This document shows, piece by piece, positions 45,410 through 57,128 of a stretch of DNA of 64,000 nucleotides. Location of the stretch: assembly GCA_000442125.1 (NCBI GenBank), contig KE546975.1, positions 248,001-312,000 on the forward strand. Reading direction: 5' to 3'. The notes beneath the pieces are model-generated. The model was not told where the DNA came from and made no database searches. It was given only the letters and a program-made list of their open reading frames with translations. The position numbers and the translations under genes are program-made. This DNA comes from Opeltia flavorubescens (taxonomy: Eukaryota > Ascomycota > Lecanoromycetes > Teloschistales > Teloschistaceae). The number at the start of each line of letters is the position of its first letter. Position 1 is the first letter of the stretch.

Positions 45410-48294
45410 CGAATGATTGTGGTAACGAAAGAGTATGACGCAGGTAAAAGAATGTGATGCAGACTCAACTTGGAGTGCCGCGGGTTGAAAGGAATGACTA
45501 GAAACGGAAATGTTTCTTGAAGATGAACCAGGAAGCGGTAGCAGATGCAGTGACAAAGCAAGGGAAGAAAACGGAAGGCGACGGCATGGTATTTATCCAA
45601 CGCTGGGATGGTGGTGCGGCTTCCCCTCTTTCCTGAAGATCAAGGATCCATGGCTGTTCCTGGCCGAGGCCGTGCCATGTTTTGGACTGGCTACATACAG
45701 ATGGGTATGAAATGACCGCTATGGAGTGTATATTTGTTGTATATCAGAAACAGTGGTGTCTGTGGGGCCGCAAGCCCGGCAAGCCAGGATCTGGATGTTC
45801 TAGCCATCTCGGTTCGATTTGCAGGTGTTGTGATTGCACTAGGATCTTGAAGAAGAGGGAGATGATGCTAATGGATTACCGGCATCTGTTGCTAGGATCT
45901 CAGGTACCAGACTTTGCTCTAAAATTCTAGAAGGACCGACCATGCTTTTCTTGAAGATGATACCAAGTGCTGTTACCAAATGGTACCGAATCAATTCCAA
46001 GTATCAACATCCCCGAGGTGAAAGGTACAGCGGGTCTTCTGTGAGATGTGACACTGTCACGACTGTCAAAGGATGCAATAATTAAGGGCAAAGTGGACCG
46101 TTAGCGTTCCGCCATTCGTAAGCCATGGGCACTGGCTGCTGCCGCCTCATCTCCCACGTTTTCGAACCCCTGAATGACAGCAAGCTGTGTTGTCACTGAT
46201 TGCACATTTAGGACTAGCTTAGTGTAACGCTAATGCAGGATCTTAGACTAGCCCAAAGCTTGGCAACTCTAATACTTCAACCTCCCGTTTCTTTTTTCCA
46301 ACCGAGATTATCAGGGGCCACGGTCCGGCTTGCTTGATGTTTCGCCTCATGGAAAATCTCCGGTCTCAGATTCCTACAGATTTCCTTCCTCCACAGTCTG
46401 AGCTTCAATTCTCCGAACATTGGGACACGGACCACGCTTCTGTGAAGGAATCGATCCTCATCATGTTGAGGTTTCCGTTGTTCACAAATACGAGCAGAGC
46501 AACGGGCTTGTTTCCCATGTATAAAATCTATTTCTAGATTTACGTCTCATCCGGGAGGACCGAATGATCAGTTGTATGTGTTCTCATGTTTGATGCCAGA
46601 AAGTCTTCATCCAACGGAAGCCGTCACGTTGACCAATTGGAGCGAGAGTCACTCAATTACGTCCAGAGTCATCATGATCGAGACAATCACGTAGCATAGC
46701 GCCGTCAGGCGCTTCAATCTTTCGCCTAAGGCGACGGTGTCTTCCGCGAAGCGGTATCACCAGGGAAGCCTTGAGTCCATCACCTTCCAGCGCCGCAAGG
46801 CGCTTCATTCCTTCGCCGAAGGCGACAGTATCTTCCGCGAAGCGGTATCACCCAGAAAATGAGGATGGCTAGAGAGCTTGGTCTATGACGAAAATTGCAT
46901 CAAAGGGTACACAATGTTATAAACATCTCTGCTGAACATGAGTTCTTTTTATCAGTAAGCAGATCAGCAAGTATCTCAATACGCGTGTGATGTCTGTGAT
47001 ATGCTTATCGCCCATTCGCTCCTCGAAACGTTTCTATGAAGCTTGCCCGTACTAGAAATGCTTTCGCGAAAGGATTTTCTCCGTTCTGTATCTTCCGGTT
47101 TAATATTCCTTCGTCCTTACTAGATCGTATTATTTTAGACTCCGGAGATGGATGATTCTATTTATGGCCGTCAGATTGCCCTCATTGCCGTGCTCCAGAA
47201 ACTCCGTGCGGACTGGATGCCGCTCATGGAAGATCGACAACTTGGCACGCAGAATTGATCGTAAAGCATTCCCGTCGATACCTCGATGACGTCCTCCTAG
47301 AGATGCTCGTAGAAGCCTCAAGGCATTACATATGATATTCACTTCCCCGGATGTTTCCGAGACACTCGCATCTCTGAAACCACAACGGCATCCATCGGGG
47401 AACACATAACACGTGCCCAAAAATATCTCCGGTCAACCACTGACAGCTGTTCGGTTTCTTCCCCCACAAAATGAAGATCGCTTAATCGATTGAAGGTGAC
47501 GGCGAAGAGTATTCAGAAGCATGCGAGCTGTACACGATGTAAAAGTAAAAACGCTGTAGTGCTTTCATCAAGTATTGTTTGATCTCCCTTCATTAGTCGT
47601 CGATATTCACCACTCTCCCACCTAGGCGGCAGGAAGTTTCGCGCTTTACAAAGGCCAATAATGACAAATGGTGCGCGAGGGTAAATAGCAAAAGTCATGT
47701 CCGATAGGAGGCAGCCTATCCTTGCAGTCCCATCACCATCAAAAACACGATAGATTCTTCGAGAATGACTGATATGCACTCTTACATTACGATACATATG
47801 CTTACCTAGTTGAATCGGTGTATCAATATCCATTTTACTTCGAGATTGCTTGAGCTCTCCGTCAGTGGACCCCCGGCCCCGGCCGGACAAGACTCCTACC
47901 ATCAAATCTTAGAGGCTCCCCTGTACGTCGACAGCGGGCAAAGTACCTCGTCCTGTCGAGTTTTAGCCATCTCAATACCATGCTTCTTTCCTGGCTTAGT
48001 TCCTGACGAAGGGACGTTCAAGCTCGAGGTTCTTTATCAATTTGGCGTTGTAATGCCTGAAATGCTAGTCAAAGCTATGCATGCAGCTGACAAAGACACT
48101 GAGATATTCTAGATTAGGAAGGTTACTAGTATCAACCTCACTCTATCTGTACAACCCATGAATCTACAGAAGATCTATTAGTGTAACGCTCAGACCTTTC
48201 GCTAATGCATGCAGCCTGTCAGCCCAAGCTTTTTCAAACGCCAACGCTCGATGAGACCCATGCATATGCACTCCACATCGCCATGCAACCCAAT
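45410..48294. other. Gene-poor 2.9 kb region
   Basis: Upstream of the GH45 core promoter this spacer holds a 13-base palindrome at 46048-46060 (gtgacactgtcac), the duplicated triple-hairpin element at 46698-46852, and a few isolated open frames: 46334-46537 plus, 47130-47420 minus, 47513-47905 minus and 47810-48112 plus. None matches a family I know. The left half presumably contains GH45 control sites. Confidence 0.45.
46698..46852. repeat. Direct repeat of a 64-bp triple-hairpin element
   Basis: Two copies, 46698-46761 and 46789-46852, differ at 7 of 64 positions and are separated by 27 bases. Each copy contains three back-to-back short hairpins: AGCGCC/GGCGCT with a 4-base loop (gtca or gcaa), TCGCC/GGCGA with a 3-base loop (taa or gaa), and CCGC/GCGG with loop gaa, followed by tatcacc. 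All three stems are identical between copies, while changes fall in loops and spacers. No coding function is apparent. Confidence 0.85.
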
Positions 48295-50142
48295 CTAAAC
48301 AACGGCATACTTGCTTCTCCTCCTGATGCGTTCCCCAAAAACGAAGAATAAGTATGGCAACGGCACGCACAGCGCACTGATCGCCCCAAGAATAGTCAAG
48401 GTCCAATGCACTCCCATGTTCTTGTAGAACGGTATCCCATATTCTATCGAGCCGCCAGCGGCAACGTACCGAATTAGTGTCACGCTCGCTAAAGCACTCG
48501 CTGAATATTGCTCATAGCTATCGATGATGTATTGGTAGCTGCTGATGAAGACACAGAGGATGCCGTAACCGAAGACCACACTTGCGATTAATGGTGACCA
48601 GTAAGAGATGGAGGGATAGGCAGTCCAGCCCATCCAGAAGAGACTGATAGGGATGGCTGGCGCCCCTAGCATGGCGAACCAGAGTCTGAACTCTGGTGGG
48701 AGCCGGTTTCCTCCTTCTGCTTTGATCTTTGTGAGGTCTCGTTTCGCCCATTTGTAGACGAAGGGAACGAGAACCGAAGCTAGGCAAAGTCCGATACCGA
48801 TACCAAGGAAAGATAGACCGGTGATCCCTTCGCTGAAACCGTAAGTTTCCGTGAAGACGAATGCGTATCCATTCAGGAAGGTGAAGAGGATGATGTAGAT
48901 GACTGTCAGGTACAGAGCCAGCAGCATAATGACCGGTTCTTGAAATGTCAAGAAGAATGGTCGATACAATGCCCTCTTCAACCGAAGCCCAAATGGATCT
49001 CCACGAATTTCCACCTCAGCTTTATATCTTGAATCTCCAGTCAGCGCTCTAAGATGAGCTGCCTTCCATTTCAAAAGAATTGGAGCATACGTCTCCGGCT
49101 GGAAGAATACGATTGAGAACAGAACCAGACCAGAGATGATGAGTGTCACCCATTCAGTCCAACGCCATGAAACGAGATTTGACTCTCCAATGAATCCACC
49201 AACGACTGGACCAAAGATTGGACCCATGAAGGCCGCGTTTGCGAATACTGGAAACGCATACACTCGTTCCAACGGACTCCAAAGATCGGATATCGAACCC
49301 CCAGCGCATGTCAATGGCGTGGAACCAAAGAACCCCGCAAGAAATCGAAATACGAGTTGTGCTCCAATGTTCGGTGCAAGCGCTGATGCCATGATGAAGA
49401 CCATATAAAGGGAAAGAGTGGCGATGTATACTGGGTTTCGACCAATGGTCTCCGATACCGGTCCGGCAAACAGTGCTCCTGAGAAAGAAGTCAGTAACAG
49501 TCAATTCCTTGCATATTAAATGCAAAACTTACCTACGCCAAAGCCTACTAAGAACAGTCCAGTAGCCATACTCTCTGTCACCTCGCTCACCCCTAGACCC
49601 TTCGCCGCCTGTACCAGCGCCGCTGAATCAACACTCGAGGCAAAACCGACAATCCATCCGATGAATGCAATGTTTACCGTTGCCCATATCCTGGTCGCGT
49701 AACTCCAATTGTGTGGGTTTAGAATATCGTGGTCGCCCTCATACCCCACGACGAACACTTTTTGTTCTTTTTCCGAGTCGCTAAAGGATCTTTCGTTCGT
49801 GGTGCGGTCTCGGACGTTGATGCCTGTGAGCATGGTTCCGAGGGTTGTGCCTGTGCTGTGGTGGGTGGGGATTGTGGCCGCAGGTGGCATTTCTGGACTT
49901 TGGGATTGGGACTTTGAGGCTGGCGTGGACAACGGAGTAGGAGCTTGCTCGGCTTTCTCTGGATCGCGAGCATCGTTATCTGTGTTCGGTATTTGGGGTA
50001 TTCTTGTAGTGGTTGTAGTTGATAGAGCTGGTGATGTGAACTCTGAACTTTGCTCGTCTATGGCTTTCGCCTTGGCCTTATCGCGCTCATATTGCGATCT
50101 GACGTGTTTGCCGAAGCGGCGATATTGAAGTATTGATTGCAT
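48295..50142 (-). CDS. MFS drug:H+ antiporter, DHA1 type
   Basis: The exons are 49533-50142 and 48295-49478, encoding 597 residues. The long cytosolic N-terminus contains a Pro/Ser/Thr-rich stretch up to about residue 130, then EGDHDILNPHNWSYATRIWA, the usual lead-in to helix 1. Twelve membrane segments follow. Antiporter motifs are visible: a motif-A-like loop joined across the intron (GPVSETIGRNPVY) and motif C in helix 5 (GPIFGPVVGGFIGE). The C-terminus ends in FFVFGERIRRRSKYAVV. The family exports polyamines, antifungals and other small molecules; the substrate here is unknown. It is not next to a visible biosynthetic cluster. Confidence 0.94.
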
Positions 50143-50666
50143 TGTCCTTCAACTCGTGGTGTGGATGTCAATTGAATAATTGATCTGCTATGATTGTTTG
50201 CCAATTGATCTTTGTACGCCAATGCTGATATCGAATATGCTTCCAGCGATTGATATAGATAGAACGCCATATTCTGCTTCGTCATCATCGCTCTTGCTTT
50301 AGCTTCAAAAGATTTCTAATGGGCTAGATATGAGACTGGTGGAGTGGTGGAAAGACGGAAAGGGACTGACGTCAACTTGTGAGAGCTAGCCGAAATCCCG
50401 GGTGACTGTTTAGGTCAAGCATGCATGTAAACCTAACGGTTAAGCACCCCGGCAATTGGCGAGTTGATGTTATTTCCGGCGGTTCTTGATACCTGATATG
50501 GCATATTGATGTATGCTTCGAACTTTTCGATGGTACATATGAAGAACAAGTAGACGTTGTTGGTCATTGCTGCTATCATTGCTTTGTATTGAAATCTATC
50601 TCAACTGCGGATAGTAGTAGTACACTATGTCCACCACCTTTTTCACTTCTAAGCCTTCATGGAAGT
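50143..50666. other. Intergenic, tandem genes
   Basis: Upstream of the MFS start and downstream of MCR1. No gene is seen; short frames at 50058-50288 and 50589-50828 are shadows or leader. Confidence 0.5.
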
Positions 50667-51761
50667 CTAGAATTTGTATACTTGCTCCTTGTCATACCCC
50701 AATTCCTTCAATATCCCCGACAAATCTCCCTGGTCCTGTGGGCTCTTCTTCGCCCCACTGATTGCTTTGTAAAGCCCTGGCGGACCGCAAACAAAGATCT
50801 TGATATTTTCCACCTTCGGCTCTGGTAATACCTGCTTCAGCAGATCCTTCCCAATATGCCCTGTCCCCTGTGTCCATCCCTCAGAGGGTCTATCCACCAT
50901 ATAGAAAGCTCGGAAACGCTGCGGGTATGTATTTTCTAGGTCCTCGAACTCCTTTTTGAGGAGGATATCTTCTTCTGTGAGGTTTCCGAACAAGAGGATC
51001 ACCTTTGTTTTATCGTCGGGGTTATTGAAGATGGCTCGGCAGAGCTGATACATGGGCGTTATACCGGTACCGCCGGCGATGAGAGCGATGTGGTCATGTT
51101 TGTTGGGCGCCCAGGGATATTTGGGAATTGGTCCTTTAAATTCGAGGCGTTGAGGGGGTTCCATGTTATGTAGGTGCTCTGACATAGGGCCGTTGGGATA
51201 GCGCTTGATGACAAAATCGATGTGACCGCGGTCATCTTCATCGCTAGTTGGGGTATAGGGTCTTATGACTGGTTTCTCCATCTCTGGACCTTTGTATTTT
51301 GTAAGAAGGGCGGAGGCGATTTGAAGTCCTGATACGTCGTCTTTGTCTGGGAGAGCGAAACGGAATTTCTTGGTATTATGGTTGATTTCTTCGACGCTTT
51401 CAAGTTTGAGGTCTACCCAACCTTGGTCACCGCCTTTAAAAGTTGTGTTTGCGGGCTTGTTGTCTGCTTTGCTGGGGTTCCGTTTGAAGGCCATGTATTT
51501 CTCGAAGTCGGCCTTTGCTTTTTCCATGTCTTCGGGGGGTTCTGTCATTGCTCTTACAATTCCGAAGGCGACGAATGTAGCGGCGAAGAATCCACCGCCA
51601 TATTTGACCCATCGATTCATCCCACCTGAAGGGGCGCCATCGGAGGCATATCGACGGATTTGCTAAAAAAACGTCAGTCTGAGAGGTATGAATGGAAAGT
51701 GTTTACATTTGCATACATGCTGCAGTGGCGAGACGGACCGAAAAGCATGACGGGCTATCAT
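50667..51761 (-). CDS. mcr1: MCR1, mitochondrial NADH-cytochrome b5 reductase
   Basis: The exons are 51717-51761 and 50667-51662, encoding 346 residues. The short first exon supplies a mitochondrial presequence ([15 protein letters not shown] joined to [14 protein letters not shown]) that the single-exon frame lacks. Then comes a membrane span ([19 protein letters not shown]). The FAD site is RPYTPTS with GPMSEHLH, and the NADH site is [11 protein letters not shown] and [12 protein letters not shown]. Fungal Mcr1 occurs as an outer-membrane form and a processed intermembrane-space form, and reduces cytochrome b5-like acceptors in sterol synthesis and antioxidant recycling. It is of normal length, divergent from the methyltransferase gene with 295 bases between starts. 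Confidence 0.96.
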
Positions 51762-52056
51762 GATGGCTGTTTTGACGTGAACCTTCGAAGTCCAGAATTG
51801 ATCCAGTTCAAGTGGTCAAGTCAATAATCCGAACGGACCATCAGATAGATGACATAATCATGCATGCATGACTCGTAATTATTAACTCCGCGTGAGCTTC
51901 TAATCCCCGCTATACCACAACTCGGCACATCGTCAGCTAATATGTTCGTTTCTCATGGGAGCTATTGAAGCGGTGACTGCGGATCTTCCCTGCAGATCTA
52001 CAGCACCAGATAATCCATGAGAGGGAATACTCGGGTTCAAGCTTTTTTAATTTTCA

Positions 52057-53197
52057 ATGGATATTACAGGTCAGGAAGAGTCGCTTCTCTCCGGTAAGCC
52101 ACTTGATTCGATGGCTCATTTGAACAATGCTGACGCTAAGTCAAGACATCATGCCTAGTCCTCGACCTGCCACAACTCTACACAAGACCACCAGCTGCGG
52201 ATCTGCTCGTAGCACTCAATCGGTTGCAGGTGAAGCCTTCTGCATGGGATGATGCTTCCAAAGGACCCAGAAACTTTGTGGATGAGCAAGGCGTCCCAAA
52301 ATACTTGACCAGCATTGTCGGGTCCTCGTTGGCCTGGATCACGGATGATGTGGCAAAGGAACAGATATGGGAGGTTACAAGCGTGAGGCTGAGCGAGAGA
52401 TCAGGTCGATCAGGTATGGATTCTAGGTATCCTTACGAGTCTTAGGCTGACTTTATTGAGCAATCCCTTCGGTCACCAGGACCTTCGTTATCCCAGCTAC
52501 ATTCTCCACAGACGAAGTGTCGATTACCCTCCATGAACCCTCATTGACGGCCGACAATCTAGGCCATAAGACATGGCTTGCCTCCTTCCTGCTAGCTAAA
52601 CGGCTACCAAGTCTTCTGTCCCATCTTCCTAATTTTACGCGAAATGCAGAGGATATAGACGTCTCTTCAACCTTGCATACCAGGGAATCGACAGTACAGG
52701 CCATTGAGCTTGGTGCCGGCACAGGTCTTGTAGGCCTCGCTGCTGCCGCAATCTTCGACATCCACGTCCACCTTACCGACCTACCAGCTATCGTCCCCAA
52801 CCTGCAAGCCAATGTCGCAGGCAATCCAAGAGGGAACACCAGCGTCGGAGAACTCGACTGGTCAAATCAAGAAGACGAAAAGGAGCATCAGAAGTATGAT
52901 CTTGTCCTAGCCGCCGATCCGTTGTACTCCCCTCAACATCCAGCCTGGCTCGTTGCAGTTATCAAACACGTTCTCAAGAATGACAAGAATGCGCGAGTAG
53001 TCATTGAGTTGCCCTTGCGCGAAGCATATGTTCCGGAGGTGGAAGACTTTAAGCACAGGATGAAAATGACCGGGTTTGGCATTGAACGTGAAGGTCTGGA
53101 GAGTGGTTTTGATGATTGGGAGAGCGCTCATGAAAGGAATGTAAGAACAGAAGTTCAGTGTTGGTGGGCCGTCTGGCGATGGGTGGATCTTTGTTAG
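52057..53197 (+). CDS. Rrg1/Efm2-like lysine methyltransferase
   Basis: The exons are 52057-52093, 52141-52413 and 52461-53197, encoding 348 residues. The joined N-terminus reads VLDLPQLYTRPPAADLLVAL, and the second junction gives ERSGRSAIPSVTRTFVIPAT, both typical of this family. SAM-binding motif I is AIELGAGTGLVGLAAAA; the acidic strand 2 is VHLTDLP; motif DLVLAADPLYSPQHP is the usual post-II site. It belongs to methyltransferase family 16, whose fungal members near Efm2 methylate elongation factors eEF2/eEF3; filamentous-fungal orthologues are annotated as rapid response to glucose protein 1. Substrate is inferred from the family only. Confidence 0.9.
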
Positions 53198-53803
53198 CTG
53201 TCAACGAGAAGGTGGAGAGATACATATCCTGGTGGGGCTATAGCGGATTGGTTAGGGTGAATGATGCAAGCTTTGTAGGCGTCCGAGGAGACAGGAGACT
53301 TCATGTGGGGCGCGTAGGGGAGAGAAATTTCCCCGAGCTGTCAAAGGGAAGAGCCAACGAGAGTTGATGACATATACGTGCCGCATGGCAGTGAATAATG
53401 TCACAGTAGACTTGAGGCGCTTCACTGCATTCGCTAAACAGGCTCCCGGGATACTATCGTCGAGGAAGTCGACGTATCGATTGCCATTATCACGTGATTT
53501 CTATCCGAGTTCTGATTGGAACTTGTCAACCTGAAGGAGCATTTCTTGGATTGGAAAAGTGTATAGCAAAGGAGGATTGCATCCAAATCTCTACTGCACT
53601 TTCCCTTCTCAAGCACTGATTCTACTGATTGGTTGAGGAACCTCATACAACGTTTCCAGCATCGTTGTAGCCTTTCGTTGTTACTCACGGTTTTCATTTC
53701 AAACATCAATGAACAGACACCTCAGCCCGCATAGATGAGTGTGCATGAGCAAGATATTATCATCAATCAGTGTTCATTCCTGGTCGTGCTGCATTCAGTT
53801 GGT
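53198..53803. other. Convergent intergenic region
   Basis: About 0.6 kb between the methyltransferase and DUS3 3-prime ends. A 91-codon minus frame (53434-53709) lacks family character. Confidence 0.5.
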
Positions 53804-56242
53804 TCATCCTTCCGCTTCGATCTCATAGCTATTCGACTTGTGCTTCGGCTCAAACCTGAAGTCCATGTGTGCAGGACCGAGAAACATTTCACTATCGCAC
53901 GTTAGCATCCTCACATGTCCACAACCGCTCGTTTGGAAAATTCACCTGATCTTAATCCAATCCTTGTAATTATCACTCCCCAAGAGCGTCTCAAGATCAT
54001 TCCTCCCTCTCCATGCCGGCGGCCGATCTTGCAAGTTTGGTGGTAAGTGCTCCAAGATCCCAATCGGTACGTAACGGTACGCGAAACTCAACCATTCGAG
54101 CAAGAATCTCCTCGTCGTTCCTACGCCCATCTCATCCGAGCCCCAGCATTCGAGGCCATAGCGGACGAATTGCTCCACCAGTGCTAATCGCTCGGTGGCA
54201 GACTTGTCAATGTATTGACCCTTTTCGATTTCTTCGAAGATCCACGGTTTGATGAGGGCGCCTCTTGCGACCATCACTGAGTCGACTTTGGCTTCCTCGA
54301 GATGTTGCTGGTAGTCGATGTGTGAGTAGCAGTCGCCGTTGCCGATGAAATATATCTTCCCGCCTGCTGGTTGGGTTCTTGCATCGGGTTCTCGATTGGT
54401 GTCTGCAAGAGTGTCGCCTTCCTCATTGAAACGCTTGATCAAGGCCGCGCATTCAGCAATGTAGCTCCAATCTGCGGATTTTGTGTATCGTTGCTGTCGA
54501 CTTCTGCCATGCAATGTGATCGCTGCTACACCAGATCCACCACCACCGTACATATCAGCGTCAGGGCCACCGTACACCAGGCGGTCTACAAGTTTTAATG
54601 CGTTGGGCTTGTTGTTCGCTGTTCCCATGCGTATCTTGACCGTGATGGGTACTTCGCCGCTGACGGCATTCATGCCTCGAATCATCTTCTCTAGCTTGCT
54701 TTGTGAGTCGAGCAATGCCGAGCCGGCGCCCGTCCGATAGACGAGGTCGATCGGACATCCGCAGTTGAGATCTACTAATCGAAGATGCGGGCATAGCTTT
54801 GTGAGGATTTCCGTAGTCTTGATCGCTTGCCACGGCTTGTTGGCAGAGATTTGTGCCCCAAATCTCAGATCACGGCCATTGTCGTAGTCATTTACAATTT
54901 TAGCTTGATCTTGGAATGTGGGCGGTGTGGTTTCTGTTTCATGAGCTCGCATGAGCGCCCACTCTGACTTCTGACCTTGTATCAGGGGCAAACCCATGGC
55001 CATCTCGGAATAGGTCAGTTGGGCACCTAGTCCAACGCATAAGCGTCGGAAAGGGAGGTTTCCTTGAGTTGTCAAAGGTGCAAGGACTGGTGTTTCTGGG
55101 CCGAAGTATAATCTTCGTTTTTCGGACGGTCGGAGGGGAGGAGAGATGTAGCGTGCTCTTTCGTCTTCTTTTGCTTGTCGGTCGTTTGCATTTGCCTCAT
55201 CCACGTGATTTTCTCTGCCATTGGAAGGTTCTGCATCTCTCTGCTTTGACTCGCGTTCACCTTGTTCTCCAGGCTTCTGGGTTTGACTGTCTAGCCATTG
55301 GATGTAAGCATCGGCTTGAAGAGTTCCGAATTTACGCTTCATCAGGTCATTCTTTGCTTGCGTGGAGATCTCATTAAGTGTGCCAATACTGGTAGTAGCA
55401 TCGTCTGCAGCCGTCGAACCATTACTGCCAGGCTTCACCGTCAAAACTAATTCTTTCTTCCCATCATTTGTAACGCGTTCCTCCATATGTGATCCTACAA
55501 AGCGACATTTCCAGCCAACACTACATCTGCCTCGACTCTGCCAAATCGGACAGACGCCCCCGAAAGTCGTGAGATCGGCTCTCTTCCAGTCCCGCAGATA
55601 CTTCCTCAAATCGTGCTCAAATCTACATTTATCTCCATACGGGCATTCATCAGGAGAAAACTCGGGCTTAGTCATTCTCGAAGCACATAACCCTACTTCA
55701 TCCCGAGAAGATCCGAAGTTACGGCCAGAGTTTTGGCCTCTGGACTTTTCTTTGCGCTTACCACGACTGGACGAGTCTCTTTGGGATGGCTCGTGGGCTG
55801 CTCCTTCAGCGGCATCGTCGTTGTATACTGCAGCGCTCCTATCTTGATCCTTTCCAGGTGGATAGACTAGATATCTAAGTAATATCAGCACCATCTGTGG
55901 ATCAGGATCCAGCAGAGATTACTCTTGTTTGATTGGAGCTACGCCTTTGCGCCGCTCGCTTTTTGTCAAATTATCGTTGCTCTTTTCGTCCCTGGTGGAT
56001 GATGGATTAATTCTGATGCGCTTGTTTGGAGACTCTTGGAAATCGTCATCGTTCACACCGTGTCGTTCAATCTTTTCGGCCTCTGTGACTGCGGAGTCAA
56101 CCGCGAATACAGTTTCTTGGGGATGAGTTTCCTTTCGAGATTCATGACCATTTACAGGTAGCTCTAACGGTCTATCTGGCTCAAGAGGATTCAAGGCATC
56201 GACATACGCTTCTTTAGCCATCTTTGGCCATGCGTATACCAA
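53804..56242 (-). CDS. dus3: DUS3, tRNA-dihydrouridine(47) synthase
   Basis: The exons are 55923-56242, 53946-55874 and 53804-53891, encoding 778 residues (or 771 from a second ATG at 56221, MAKEAYVD). Two CCCH zinc fingers lie at about residues 170-194 (ending [11 protein letters not shown]) and 215-236 ([17 protein letters not shown]). The FMN barrel begins at [20 protein letters not shown]. The catalytic cysteine is in [20 protein letters not shown] (about residue 480). Phosphate-binding blocks are [23 protein letters not shown] and [13 protein letters not shown]. The recovered last exon gives [20 protein letters not shown], the expected C-terminus. Dus3 reduces U47 in the variable loop of cytoplasmic tRNAs. 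Confidence 0.96.
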
Positions 56243-57128
56243 CTGTGTAGATCTGTATACGAAATATGGCTACGACTGCTTCAAGCAGAGTGTTCAGATA
56301 TCATTGATGAAACATTAGGCGAGTGGAGCTTTGAAAATCACTCCCGATGTCGTTACTCTTCCAATCAAAATTAATCAAGACATTCATTAATTTTCAAGAT
56401 CGAGGTTGTGGAACTATCAAGCCAGAGACGTTTGCCGAGCGCGCTTGTAGCTTCCGTATTCGTAAAAGATCCCGCCCCACCTGCCAACGATGTTTTAGCG
56501 TAAAACCCAAATCAAATTGGAAGCGTATAAATGCAGCAAAAGATCTTGTGAAAGCCAGGCATCCGAATGCGGTCTAGCTCGATGCCGCGCCGGATTGAAA
56601 TACAATGTATCATTGCCGACAACCCTTTTGCAGATATCGCAACACGACCGCCGGCGGATCAGGGTTTCCGAACAATGGTCGCCGCTGCTGGACATTCTTT
56701 TCTTGCACAGCAACCATGAAGAAGTTGGTCAAGTGAATGCATATGTCAAGGAGCAATAGGATGAAATCTTGTCCTACTGGATATGAATGGGGCGTTATGT
56801 ACATCGGCTTGCTATCACACGAGATGAATACCATATTACTCGTTGTAGAAGTACCAATGTTGTTCCAGTCGTGCATCCATCTTGAGTCTGCACTGCCTTC
56901 TCCATGCTTCACTGGCTTCGGATGAAGCTTATCTTGGGCAGATTGGGGCATTGCTTCGATCTGAACTCCATCACGCTGCAGAGAGTCTTCTCGAGCCATT
57001 TGCTTGTCCATCTCCCTTTCCAACGTCCCAATTCAACCAATGACAAATTGCTCCATCTCTACATTCTTTCGGAGCATGCGTTTCTAAGAACCCTTTCTGT
57101 CCTTACGAGCATAGGTTTTCTCGTCATC
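56243..57128. other. Divergent intergenic region
   Basis: About 0.9 kb between DUS3 and the large secreted mosaic gene; both promoters should be here. Frames at 56347-57023 on both strands overlap and have no protein character. Confidence 0.5.

Noticed and set aside
46140-46200. A minus-strand ggttcgaa resembling a tRNA T-loop
   Set aside because: No T-stem, anticodon arm or acceptor pairing can be formed around it. No tRNA or rRNA gene was found by eye in the window; a tRNAscan-SE run would settle this.
47496-47580. A HASCTRCKSKNA stretch resembling the start of a Zn(II)2Cys6 DNA-binding domain
   Set aside because: The third cysteine of the C-x2-C-x6-C pattern is missing, the frame stops soon after, and no downstream part of a binuclear cluster could be joined. 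Possibly a relic, but not supportable.
47130-47905. Two minus-strand frames of 96 and 130 codons
   Set aside because: Neither shows a recognisable motif, signal peptide or splice continuity, and they sit in a gene-poor spacer.
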